Below are positions 43,966-51,530 of a stretch of DNA of 64,000 nt, piece by piece. The first letter of the stretch is position 1; each line of letters opens with the position of its first letter. Where the stretch lies: contig CAKVLL010000003.1 in the NCBI GenBank assembly GCA_934757255.1, positions 1-64,000 of the forward strand. Reading direction: 5' to 3'. The position numbers and the translations under genes are program-made. The notes below the pieces were generated by a model, which was given only the letters and a program-made list of their open reading frames with translations, did no database searches and was not told the DNA's origin. Source of the stretch: an uncultured Candidatus Melainabacteria bacterium. Its GTDB lineage: Bacteria > Cyanobacteriota > Vampirovibrionia > Gastranaerophilales > Gastranaerophilaceae.

Positions 43966-45213
43966 TTATATTTTTATTCGTTCTGTTATTTTCTGATACA
44001 TTCCATTGAATATTAGCGGTATTGTAATATTTGCAGTACCATGTCTGTTTTTTGCGACTATAAAGTTCATATCTTCAGGATTTTTAGAGTCGTCAAAACA
44101 GAAGTCTCTATGAACAAAAAGTATCATATCTGCATCCTGCTCAATTTTTCCGCTATCTCTTAGGTCAGATATTCTAGGCTTTTTATCATCTCGGTCTTGT
44201 ATGTTTCTGTTTAATTGGTGCAATGCTATAAAAGGTTTTTTAGTTAGCATTGCTGTTAGTTTGATAGTTCTTGATATATCAGAAAATTTCTCATAGCTTG
44301 CTTTATTGCTAAAACTGTCAATTAAGCCTAAGTAGTCAATAAAAACAATATCTGAATTAGATTTCATCTCAATTGCTTTTATGGTTTCTATGCCTACTGT
44401 TTGGTCTTTAAATATTCTGATAGGCATATTTTTTAGACTTTTAGCACCTTCCATATATGCTTTTTTGTCTTTTTCTGATAGTTCAAATGTTCTGAATTTA
44501 CTGGCATTAACTTCAGCAATGGAACATATAATCCTTTGTTGTAGCTGTTCTCTCGGCATTTCTAAGCTGAATATATCAACTTTTTTACCTTGGCTTGCAA
44601 TCCCTATTGCTAAGTTAAGAAGCATACAGGTTTTGCCACAACCGGGTGTAGCAGCTAAAACAACCATATCCCCTGATTGAAATGAACCAATAACCTTATT
44701 AATAGAAGGGTACTGGGTAAATACAGCTTTTTCTTTTCTTATATCATAATCTGATATTGCATCTTCTGCGTGATAAGAAACATCGACCATATCAGTTTCT
44801 AGCGCATATTCTTGTTCCTCATCTACAATCTTCAAGAAATCAGCTTTGCTTTCTGCTTTTTTATAGCATTCAACAAAGTATTCTTTTTGAATTTTCTTAA
44901 TCCAATAGTCAATTGTGCCTGCTGTCGTAGCATAATCATATAAATCTACTACATAACCATCTAATTTTGCTTCTAGTCCTGCTATAAGTCTAACTTTATC
45001 TACAAATTGTTTAGTGCCTATTAATTCAGAGTCTTCTGTTTTGCATAAATCTTTGATGATTTCATATATAGTTCTTACACTTTTGCAGAAAATCATCTTA
45101 GACGGTACATACCTAAAGACTCTTTTAGCAACATACAAATCCAAGAATGGTTTTTCGGCATATAGAAGTGTTGATATCAGAGTTGCTTCATTGTATTCGT
45201 AATCAATCTCCAT
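43966..45213 (-). CDS. dnaB: Replicative DNA helicase, DnaB family
   Basis: A 415-residue helicase. A short N-terminal domain (about 1-110) precedes the RecA-like motor with Walker A AATPGCGKT (about 195), VDIFSLEMPREQLQQRI, Walker B IVFIDYLGLI and ALHQLNRNIQDRDDKKPR, then SDLRDSGKIEQDADMILFVHR. It is shorter than host DnaB (about 450-470). It overlaps the initiator gene by 11 bp, an O-P like arrangement. Confidence 0.95.
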   Translation of the reverse strand: MEIDYEYNEATLISTLLYAEKPFLDLYVAKRVFRYVPSKMIFCKSVRTIYEIIKDLCKTEDSELIGTKQFVDKVRLIAGLEAKLDGYVVDLYDYATTAGTIDYWIKKIQKEYFVECYKKAESKADFLKIVDEEQEYALETDMVDVSYHAEDAISDYDIRKEKAVFTQYPSINKVIGSFQSGDMVVLAATPGCGKTCMLLNLAIGIASQGKKVDIFSLEMPREQLQQRIICSIAEVNASKFRTFELSEKDKKAYMEGAKSLKNMPIRIFKDQTVGIETIKAIEMKSNSDIVFIDYLGLIDSFSNKASYEKFSDISRTIKLTAMLTKKPFIALHQLNRNIQDRDDKKPRISDLRDSGKIEQDADMILFVHRDFCFDDSKNPEDMNFIVAKNRHGTANITIPLIFNGMYQKITERIKI

Positions 45214-45883
45214 TTGTTTCTCCTAGCCAATCCTCAAAAGATTTGTATCTTATAGTTGGTTCATTCGATTTTGGTTTATTACTAGGATTAGATTGATAGT
45301 TGTTTCTTTCCCAAGTCCTAACACAAGCTTGCCAATCCTTCATACTTGTTTTACCAACTTTCCAACCATTACTTTGGTAGTGGTTTATAAAACGAACAGG
45401 GTCAACAAGATTATTTCTTTCCTTGCAATATCTTTCAACTTCTTCTAGTGTTGGTGGTACAAATTTTAATTCGCCTATATAATCTATATTATTTACTTTC
45501 TTATATACTATATTATTATGTAAACTTTGTTTAACGGTACCGTTAAACTTTGTTTCATCCACCGTTAAACTTTGTTTACTACCTGTAAACTTTGTTTCAT
45601 TAATTTTATAAGTGCAATATTTAACACTTCCACGATGAACTTCTTGTTTTACTATTAGATTTTTATCCAAAAGGCTTTTGAGATTTTTAATAACACCTTG
45701 TCTTGTAGAATTCGTCCATTCAGAAAGGTATTGTAAGCTACCATTGAATTCTTGCTCTGATGTTTGAGAAAATCCATATATGATAGCGTAAATCAATAAC
45801 TCATTCCCTTTTAATCCTAATTCATCAACCATCCAACCTTGGATAGTTACGTAGTTTTTGTAATTAACTAATCTATCCCCCAT
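45203..45883 (-). CDS. Phage replication initiator (winged-helix, lambda O-like) containing the predicted origin
   Basis: A 226-residue protein. Residues about 10-105 form a winged helix typical of phage replication proteins (LKGNELLIYAIIYGFSQTS, LSEWTNSTRQGVIKNLKSLL). The middle (about 95-122) is a repetitive linker encoded by four DNA repeats. The C-terminal region (TLEEVERYCKERN..., INHYQSNGWKVGKTSMKDW, RTWERN) is the conserved DnaT/replisome-organizer tail. Placement directly upstream of dnaB supports origin recognition and helicase loading. Confidence 0.85.
   Translation of the reverse strand: MGDRLVNYKNYVTIQGWMVDELGLKGNELLIYAIIYGFSQTSEQEFNGSLQYLSEWTNSTRQGVIKNLKSLLDKNLIVKQEVHRGSVKYCTYKINETKFTGSKQSLTVDETKFNGTVKQSLHNNIVYKKVNNIDYIGELKFVPPTLEEVERYCKERNNLVDPVRFINHYQSNGWKVGKTSMKDWQACVRTWERNNYQSNPSNKPKSNEPTIRYKSFEDWLGETNGD
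45465..45598. other. Predicted phage replication origin: four iterons plus AT-rich tract
   Basis: Four direct copies of TAAACTTTGTTT(A/C) at 45521, 45544, 45566 and 45586, spaced 20-23 bp, lie inside the initiator gene. Copies 1 and 2 are joined by the 16-bp perfect palindrome TTAACGGTACCGTTAA (45531-45546). An almost pure A/T segment (45465-45520) abuts copy 1. The layout matches the lambda origin inside gene O. Confidence 0.75.
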
Positions 45884-45896
45884 CTCTTACCCTCTA

Positions 45897-46109
45897 CTAA
45901 ATTATGAAGTGATAAATGCTTATCAGTCCTAATCTCATTGCCTTTACTACTGCCATTGCCTTGTTATGCACTTGCAATTTCTTGAACAGAGCCACCCAGT
46001 AATTTCTTACTGTGGTGGGTGCTAAGTTCAGTTGATTTGCTGTGTCGGCATCTGACCAACAGGCTCTCATTAAAATATCAAATTCTCTCTTAGTCAGTTT
46101 TGTTGCCAT
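45897..46109 (-). CDS. LuxR/GerE-type helix-turn-helix protein (70 residues)
   Basis: A stand-alone GerE-like HTH: LTKREFDILMRACWSDADTA, NQLNLAPTTVRNYWVALFKKL and AMAVVKAMRLGLI. It lacks any receiver or ligand domain. A phage regulator is likely. Its ATG shares one base with the ssb stop. Confidence 0.8.
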   Translation of the reverse strand: MATKLTKREFDILMRACWSDADTANQLNLAPTTVRNYWVALFKKLQVHNKAMAVVKAMRLGLISIYHFII

Positions 46110-46480
46110 TATTTTTCATCCCAAGGTAAATCTTCGTTTTCTACTACAAATTCTTTTCTGTCTTTGTCAAAAGCCACTTTTGAATAAGAATTCGCTATGA
46201 ATTGCGTTTTAGTAACTTCAACACCTTCTTTGTTTTTGTACTTATTAACGCTAATTCTGCCTTCAAGATAAACGCTGTCTTTTTTCTTGATTTCATCAGC
46301 AAATTTACCTGCCATATCGCCAAATAAAGTCACTTCTACAGAGTCGTAAAGACCTTTACCTTCTTTATCTCTACCAAGATAAATACCTAGTAATACTTTA
46401 GTGATAAAGCCACCTTTTTCTGTTGCTCTTGTGTCAATGTAATTGGCATTTCCAATTAATTCAAATTTGTTGCTATTCAT
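46109..46480 (-). CDS. ssb: Single-stranded DNA-binding protein
   Basis: A 123-residue OB-fold SSB (FELIGNANYIDTRATEKGG, YDSVEVTLFGDMAGKFADE, KKDSVYLEGRISVNKY). It ends in the acidic tail DLPWDEK, similar to the partner-binding SSB tail but lacking the final phenylalanine. It overlaps the exonuclease gene by 8 bp. Confidence 0.9.
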   Translation of the reverse strand: MNSNKFELIGNANYIDTRATEKGGFITKVLLGIYLGRDKEGKGLYDSVEVTLFGDMAGKFADEIKKKDSVYLEGRISVNKYKNKEGVEVTKTQFIANSYSKVAFDKDRKEFVVENEDLPWDEK

Positions 46481-47108
46481 TTTTACTCCTTTCAGCTATA
46501 AGCTTTTTGTCTAATATATCTTTCTGCGATATCAGCTTTTCTTTTGCTTCTTGCAATGCTTGCGCTAAGGCTACCTGTGTGCCTAAATCGGCATGTATTC
46601 TCTTTGTGTAATAGCAAGGGTTAAAATTGGGATTAAATGCGAAGAAATCGCACCAAGCGCGTTTAGAAACATACATCTGCATTTGCATTTGGTCTAAGTA
46701 TTCTTTATCAATCTTTTCATCTAAGATTAATTGAAGAAATCTATTGTCATTAGGATTTTTGATTTCTAATAGCCCATCTTCATTTACTAATCCATCAGGA
46801 GAGCATCCTTCAAACTCATCTGTTTCTATAAATCCTACTTGTTTTACTTTGTTTCCTGTTTCCAGTTCATATACTGCCCTTGCTTTAGCTTCATAGTCAT
46901 TTCCTCTTTGCATATTAGAGTTCTTGTATTTGTCAGAGTATTCTTCATAATTGCCGGAAGAATAGTAATCTGCTAACATCTGTTTGATTAGAGTTTGAAC
47001 ACCTCTACCTCTTGCTAAGATTGTACTGGCATGGCTTGCAGTGAATTTAAGTTTTCTGACATCTTGCCATTCTTTAGTGCCTTGTTTAATATCGTTATGA
47101 ACTATCAC
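46473..47108 (-). CDS. YqaJ-family viral recombinase (5'-3' exonuclease)
   Basis: A 211-residue lambda-Exo-like nuclease: GTKEWQDVRKLKFTASHAST, NMQRGNDYEAKARAVYE, the catalytic CSPDGLV...LLEIKNPN (aspartate and E-x-K) and QMQMQMYVSKRAWCDF. It makes single-stranded tails for the annealing protein encoded directly upstream. Overlaps that gene by 4 bp. Confidence 0.92.
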   Translation of the reverse strand: MIVHNDIKQGTKEWQDVRKLKFTASHASTILARGRGVQTLIKQMLADYYSSGNYEEYSDKYKNSNMQRGNDYEAKARAVYELETGNKVKQVGFIETDEFEGCSPDGLVNEDGLLEIKNPNDNRFLQLILDEKIDKEYLDQMQMQMYVSKRAWCDFFAFNPNFNPCYYTKRIHADLGTQVALAQALQEAKEKLISQKDILDKKLIAERSKNE

Positions 47109-47752
47109 GCTACTTTACCTCGTAATTCATTACCTTTAGCTGTTATGAGGTCTAGCAGGTTACTGTTAGCTACAATTTCGCTTTTGTAGTCTGTATAAAG
47201 CTTTTTAAGTTCAGCTTCTGTTTTGCATCCTCTGATAATTGCAGATAATGATTTTCTTTTTTCTTCTTTTTTGGCTTCTGCTTCTTCTGTTGTTTCAGCA
47301 ATTTTTTCAGGCAAATCTTCACCTGCATAGATATAAAGTCCTACACCGTACATTGCAATATTTTTGGCTAAGCAACGCATAATTGCTTTGTTTACGTCGA
47401 ACATAGATGCACTTTCAACAGTTTTAGTGCCATACTTCGTAGTGTACTCATAAGGTTCTGTTTTCATTGCTTTGTTGTTGCTATCCATTACAGGTAGCCA
47501 CATTTCAAGTTCTTGACCTTCACCATCCCTTACTCTTGTGCATACCATATATCCTATATCGTCATACATGTAAGGCACTAAGTGGTCGTCTTTTGAAAAC
47601 TTTACGATTTCATAATCACCATTCGGATATGTTTTCTTGAATTCAGCCCAAGCATACACCCAAGAAAGATAATCTAAGGTTGTTTTACCATTCTCACGTT
47701 TTTCTTTTTTGTCATTAACATTAAGTGCTAACAGTTCTTCAAATTTACCCAT
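47105..47752 (-). CDS. DUF1071 (Sak-type) single-strand annealing protein
   Basis: A 215-residue phage recombinase of the DUF1071 type: DYLSWVYAWAEFKKTYPNGD, VCTRVRDGEGQELEMWLPV, NNKAM, then NKAIMRCLAKNIAMYGVGLY and YAGEDLP. Works with the adjacent YqaJ exonuclease and SSB in homologous recombination. The C-terminal 60 residues are a charged helical tail. Confidence 0.9.
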   Translation of the reverse strand: MGKFEELLALNVNDKKEKRENGKTTLDYLSWVYAWAEFKKTYPNGDYEIVKFSKDDHLVPYMYDDIGYMVCTRVRDGEGQELEMWLPVMDSNNKAMKTEPYEYTTKYGTKTVESASMFDVNKAIMRCLAKNIAMYGVGLYIYAGEDLPEKIAETTEEAEAKKEEKRKSLSAIIRGCKTEAELKKLYTDYKSEIVANSNLLDLITAKGNELRGKVA

Positions 47753-47761
47753 TGTACTCTC

Positions 47762-48469
47762 CTATATTCTTTTTTCGGCTAATCTTGTATTGAAGTTGTA
47801 AATATCTCTAAGCATCACAGTAAACTCTTCTTGAGTCCTGCAATTGTATGCTAAGGTTGGATATTTGCTTGCTTTTTCAAGCATTGTTTTCCATTCAAAA
47901 CCTTTAAGTGTGCTTAGATTAACAAGCGCAATACACATTTTACTTGTAATCTTCAACCTTAAATATTTAGCCAATACTGAAAATTTTTCATAGAATTTAT
48001 TAGCTTTTATTTCTTCATCTATTTTGAACGATAAAGAGCCATCTTTAATTTTTTGACTTAAATGTCCGTTTGTACAAACTCTATAACCCATTACAAGGAC
48101 TGTTGTTAGATTGCAGTTTAAATCCTTTGCAATGCGTCTTAATCTCAAATAATTAGGGTTTCTATCCTTTTCACAGTAATAATTAACATAGTCTTCCATA
48201 GTCCAACGCTTTTGAGTTATGTTCAAATCAATGATTGAACTATATGAACTACTTTGTACTTCAAAAGGAATTTCCATACCCATTTCTTTAAGCGCAATAA
48301 ACCTATGCTGACCGTCATAAATTTCATAATCATCATTTACAAGAATTGGATTACCGATGTAACCATTCTTTGTGATACTTTCTTTAAGCCTATTAACGTG
48401 TCTTCTGTCAATAGTTTTTCTGTTGAACCCAAGCAGTTTAAAACGCTCGTAATCTTTTGTCGTTTCCAT
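47762..48469 (-). CDS. ParB/Srx-fold domain protein
   Basis: A 235-residue protein whose N-terminus is a ParB-like nuclease/CTPase fold: RRHVNRLKESITKNGYIGNP, ILVNDDYEIYDGQHRFIALKEM. The C-terminal part is helical and basic. Such proteins bind DNA or nucleotides. A ParB-related gene near a ThiF-type gene recalls PRTRC cassettes. It lacks a partner ParA. Confidence 0.85.
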   Translation of the reverse strand: METTKDYERFKLLGFNRKTIDRRHVNRLKESITKNGYIGNPILVNDDYEIYDGQHRFIALKEMGMEIPFEVQSSSYSSIIDLNITQKRWTMEDYVNYYCEKDRNPNYLRLRRIAKDLNCNLTTVLVMGYRVCTNGHLSQKIKDGSLSFKIDEEIKANKFYEKFSVLAKYLRLKITSKMCIALVNLSTLKGFEWKTMLEKASKYPTLAYNCRTQEEFTVMLRDIYNFNTRLAEKRI

Positions 48470-48471
48470 AA

Positions 48472-48627
48472 TTAATTCCTTTTATTTATTTTTTTTCTTT
48501 TTTCAACTTCGGCGTTAAATTGTTTCATTAATTCTTTATCGCCGTAAGTCTCGTAATAAGCTCGTTTTAACTCTATAACAATATGATTAAGAAATTTAAT
48601 TACAGATAGTATAAAATTTTCAATCAT
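48472..48627 (-). CDS. Small basic hypothetical protein (51 residues)
   Basis: GAGGT lies 5 bases before the ATG. Encodes MIENFILSVIKFLNHIVIEL, an amphipathic hydrophobic head, and a basic tail ending KRKKINKRN. It ends 2 bases before the ParB-like start. Function unknown. Confidence 0.55.
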   Translation of the reverse strand: MIENFILSVIKFLNHIVIELKRAYYETYGDKELMKQFNAEVEKRKKINKRN

Positions 48628-48691
48628 ATTTACCTCATAATTAATTTGTAATATATTGCCTTCTATCTCTCAATCTATTTGATAAGAACAG

Positions 48692-48907
48692 TTAAGCATT
48701 GTCAGTATAAAATACTACGTCTGTTATAGACTCATATTTTTCTAAATACTCTTGTTCACGTCTTGAGAGAAAGTTAGAGAAATTTTTCAGAGCGTCCTCA
48801 CGTTTAACACTATATTCGTCTTTGTATTCTTCTTCATTTACATAGAACAGCAAAGACTCATATTCGTTTTTAGTTAGAGGTATTTTTATCATTATTTGTG
48901 TACTCAT
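48692..48907 (-). CDS. Hypothetical phage protein (71 residues)
   Basis: Charged protein (IPLTKNEYESLLFYVNEEEY...). Its 5' end overlaps the next gene upstream by 38 bp. Not recognised. Confidence 0.5.
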   Translation of the reverse strand: MSTQIMIKIPLTKNEYESLLFYVNEEEYKDEYSVKREDALKNFSNFLSRREQEYLEKYESITDVVFYTDNA

Positions 48908-49016
48908 TTTTAAGTATCTCCCGTTTTTCTTTTTCGGTTAATTCGCCAAAAGAAAAGTATGTCAAATGTTCGACATACTTTCCATTGGAATAATAACCTG
49001 TATCTACAATTGTCAT
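48870..49016 (-). CDS. Hypothetical phage protein (48 residues)
   Basis: AAAGGATG lies 7 bases before the ATG. Encodes MTIVDTGYYSNGKYVEHLTY and a charged helical tail. It begins 2 bases after the stop of the zinc-ribbon miniprotein. Confidence 0.5.
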   Translation of the reverse strand: MTIVDTGYYSNGKYVEHLTYFSFGELTEKEKREILKNEYTNNDKNTSN

Positions 49017-49018
49017 AG

Positions 49019-49177
49019 TTATTCATCCTTTCGTTTTGTAAGATGATAGAAGCCACACAGAGGGCAGAAATAGACTCTTTGGTTATATTTCCTTGCCCTC
49101 TGCTCTGCCTTGTTATAATCTCTGAATTTAGACTTTCTAAGACAGCTTCTAAACATGTTAAATGCGTTGTATTTCAT
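49019..49177 (-). CDS. Zinc-ribbon-like miniprotein (52 residues)
   Basis: Basic N-terminus (MKYNAFNMFRSCLRKSKFRD) and a C-terminal CPLCGFYHLTKR knuckle, a pattern found in many small phage proteins. Probably a nucleic-acid- or protein-binding zinc protein. It starts 1 base after the upstream stop. Confidence 0.65.
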   Translation of the reverse strand: MKYNAFNMFRSCLRKSKFRDYNKAEQRARKYNQRVYFCPLCGFYHLTKRKDE

Positions 49178-49178
49178 A

Positions 49179-49490
49179 TCAACATCTCACTAAGTTATAG
49201 CATTTTTCGAGTTGTTGAATTCGTTCTAATCGTTGTTCTATAAGCACTTTTAAGAATTGTAATTGATTTATATTACCGACAATTTCAAAGTTAAGAATAA
49301 AGCCGTCTGTACAAAAAGGTTCATAATCGTAAACAACATAGCTGTTGTATTTACTTTGCCAAGCTTTTTCTTTGATTGAGCAAGTGCTTTCCTCTACCAT
49401 TGCTTCAATCACATCGTGTTTAGCAGGCGTAACAGCGACTATAAGGCTGTTACCTACTATTTCTATGCCTTCTTTTTGTTTTGTGTCCAT
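49179..49490 (-). CDS. Hypothetical phage protein (103 residues)
   Basis: Starts MDTKQKEGIEIVGNSLIVAV; alpha/beta content with a C-terminal helix ending LEKCYNLVRC. It lies downstream of the ubiquitin-like cassette on the same strand. Four cysteines are scattered, with no recognised motif. Function unknown. Confidence 0.6.
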   Translation of the reverse strand: MDTKQKEGIEIVGNSLIVAVTPAKHDVIEAMVEESTCSIKEKAWQSKYNSYVVYDYEPFCTDGFILNFEIVGNINQLQFLKVLIEQRLERIQQLEKCYNLVRC

Positions 49491-49499
49491 ATTAAACTC

Positions 49500-49601
49500 C
49501 TATATGCATCCATATTGTTCCATTTCAAATTCAACTTGGTCGATATAGTCTTGTTGTTCTTTATCTTCCAAGTCTTTGTCATATTCTTTTTCTTTATCCA
49601 T
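49500..49601 (-). CDS. Possible micropeptide (33 residues)
   Basis: An AAAGGTG site precedes an ATG opening an acidic 33-residue frame (MDKEKEYDKDLEDKEQQDY...) that exactly fills the gap between two genes. Small size limits confidence. Confidence 0.4.
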   Translation of the reverse strand: MDKEKEYDKDLEDKEQQDYIDQVEFEMEQYGCI

Positions 49602-49603
49602 AT

Positions 49604-51184
49604 CTACACCTTTATCACAACGCTTGTAGGGATTACGTCTGTTTGTGCTTCTATATGAGTAAACGGCTTATCATTACTATTTTCGATTTCTCTAATAGCA
49701 GAGAAAATAAAGCTTGAAGCATATTTATAGATATCAATGAAGTTTTCTCGAACGCAAGAACTTTCTTCTTTTATTTCAATTTTAGGTTGCGACTTTTGGA
49801 ATTGTTCCCAAATGGCATTTCTGCAATTTTCGCTACTACAACCACTACGACAAGGAGAAGGTTTATCTTTTTTAAAGTATTTTTCCCAAGCTAATAGACA
49901 ATTTGAATGGAAATAATTTTTACTATTCCAGAATTCCATCAATTCTTTTTTGGTTGTTATGAATTTTCTTTTTTCTTCAAAAGCTTCTATATCTGCTGAT
50001 AATAAGTTTCTGTAATATTTAACTTGTTTTTCATCTTGCAAATCAACAAAGTAAATACTGCAAGAATAGTCTAAGTATCTTAAGTCAATTAAATACCTTG
50101 CTTCAAAAGATGTAATGCATTTATCTAACAATTCCATTCGGCATTCTAAGTTATCAAAACCACTTACTACATATTTTGACTTGCAATACTGTAAAGCTAC
50201 TTTTCTGAAATCTAGCCCATAGAGTTGAATATTTGCATCTTTTATTTCAAGTATTTTGCGTCTTGAACCTCTAATTTTTAAAGCGTTTATATCATCTTTT
50301 GTATACCATTGATTGCGCAAATTCTTTTCTTCAACTGTATCAAAATCAATCAAAAGATAGTTTTTGAAGTATGTGCTTCTTGCTACTTGGTCAAGTATAC
50401 CAGTACCTGCCGAACCTAAACCGATTACAGTAAAGTCATATTCGGATTTTGGTATTTTAGATATCAAATCTTGGCATTCTTCATGTGTAATAATCGGATA
50501 GTAAGTGCTGATATTATTTTTTTCTTTTTCATAATCAGTTTCTTTTATATTTGTATAGTATTCATTTTTTTTAAACTTTACAGCTATTTCATTTTTATCA
50601 GGAATTGATGTTTCTCTAAGTTTTCCAGTTATATATTCTGCGCCAAGATTACTGTTAAGTCTTGTCAAAAGTTCTACAGTTGAAGTATTATTTTTTAATT
50701 TTCTGTCGGTATTATCTTTTATTACGTAATCATATTCTTCATTTATAACACTATAAACAGTTTGATAAGGAGAGTCTGAATTTTGCCCCATCATTTGACC
50801 TTTAAGGATTTTTTCTATACCTTTTGTATTGCAAATATTATATCCGTGTATAGGACTGCAAAAATCTTGATAGTAATATTTTAATAATTTTTTATTGTCT
50901 AATTGTATATCACCATCATAAATTCCCTCTGATAGATTTACATGACTTAAGAAACCGTGTAATTTATATTTTTTGCCATTGTATTCAAAAGAGTTTATGC
51001 ATCTTGAATTACCAGAAGAACCATCAAAACCTAGAAAAAGTAAATCTTCTATGGTTTGTTTCCTTTTTGTAATTACATTTGTCCAACAGGTTTTATCAAC
51101 ATATACAATTTTAAATGCGTTAGTATTGCTATTTATTTCTTCTACAACTTTTAAAAGTTCTTCTCTTTCAGTTGCGTTCATCAT
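49604..51184 (-). CDS. E1/ThiF-like adenylating enzyme with novel N-terminal region
   Basis: A 526-residue protein. Residues about 245-400 are a ThiF/E1 Rossmann domain: VIGLGSAGTGILDQVA (ATP loop), LLIDFDTVEEKNLRNQWY (the D...N-L-x-x-Q adenylation block) and VSGFDNLECRMELLDKC. A cysteine cluster PCRSGCSSENC near 445 may bind zinc or hold a catalytic cysteine. The first 240 residues are unrecognised and could bind the Ubl or supply an E2-like step. E1-like enzymes adenylate the C-terminal glycine of ubiquitin-like proteins; the adjacent gene encodes one. AAGGA precedes the start. Confidence 0.88.
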   Translation of the reverse strand: MMNATEREELLKVVEEINSNTNAFKIVYVDKTCWTNVITKRKQTIEDLLFLGFDGSSGNSRCINSFEYNGKKYKLHGFLSHVNLSEGIYDGDIQLDNKKLLKYYYQDFCSPIHGYNICNTKGIEKILKGQMMGQNSDSPYQTVYSVINEEYDYVIKDNTDRKLKNNTSTVELLTRLNSNLGAEYITGKLRETSIPDKNEIAVKFKKNEYYTNIKETDYEKEKNNISTYYPIITHEECQDLISKIPKSEYDFTVIGLGSAGTGILDQVARSTYFKNYLLIDFDTVEEKNLRNQWYTKDDINALKIRGSRRKILEIKDANIQLYGLDFRKVALQYCKSKYVVSGFDNLECRMELLDKCITSFEARYLIDLRYLDYSCSIYFVDLQDEKQVKYYRNLLSADIEAFEEKRKFITTKKELMEFWNSKNYFHSNCLLAWEKYFKKDKPSPCRSGCSSENCRNAIWEQFQKSQPKIEIKEESSCVRENFIDIYKYASSFIFSAIREIENSNDKPFTHIEAQTDVIPTSVVIKV

Positions 51185-51202
51185 ATTTCCTTTCTTACAA
51201 AT

Positions 51203-51234
51203 AAAAGAGGGAAAGAATGAACCTTCCCTCTTTT
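51203..51234 (-). terminator. Hairpin terminator between the Ubl and E1-like genes
   Basis: An 11-bp arm pair AAAAGAGGGAA / TTCCCTCTTTT with a T-containing tail on the minus strand, placed between the ubiquitin-like stop and the E1-like start. It may limit E1 expression relative to the Ubl. Confidence 0.7.
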
Positions 51235-51258
51235 AACTACTATCTTTACTTTAATAAA

Positions 51259-51516
51259 CTAACCGTTTTTCTTAGGTGTTGATGTGAAGTATTTACCATC
51301 TTCTTCAAATACGTCATTACTTCTCATTACATCACCATCTTCATTAACGATTTTTACATCATCCAAGTCGTGAGCATCTTTGAATTCTTTTACAGTCATA
51401 CCGGCTTCAATTGTGTAATTTTGAATACCTGACAATGTAATCAATTCAATTTTTACTTCTTCTGCTTCATTTGCTTCGTTTTCTAATGCATCGTTTACTC
51501 TGTTGAAATCTACCAT
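51259..51516 (-). CDS. Ubiquitin-like beta-grasp protein ending in glycine
   Basis: An 85-residue protein. After a flexible acidic lead (1-20), residues 21-80 read as a beta-grasp: VKIELITLSG, QNYTIEAGMTVKEFKDAHDL, VKIVNEDGDVMRSNDVFEE, GKYFTSTPK. It ends Lys-Lys-Asn-Gly. This resembles prokaryotic ubiquitin-like (Prok_Ub type) proteins, whose terminal glycine is activated by ThiF-type enzymes. It sits between a JAB isopeptidase (14 bp upstream) and an E1-like gene. The fold assignment is by pattern only; the short length and the neighbours make it convincing. Confidence 0.75.
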   Translation of the reverse strand: MVDFNRVNDALENEANEAEEVKIELITLSGIQNYTIEAGMTVKEFKDAHDLDDVKIVNEDGDVMRSNDVFEEDGKYFTSTPKKNG

Positions 51517-51530
51517 TTCACATTCCTTTC

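Noticed and set aside
47762..48469. Plasmid-type ParB partition gene
   Set aside because: No ParA partner is seen and the HTH region is not clearly a ParB centre-binding domain; kept as a ParB-fold protein only.
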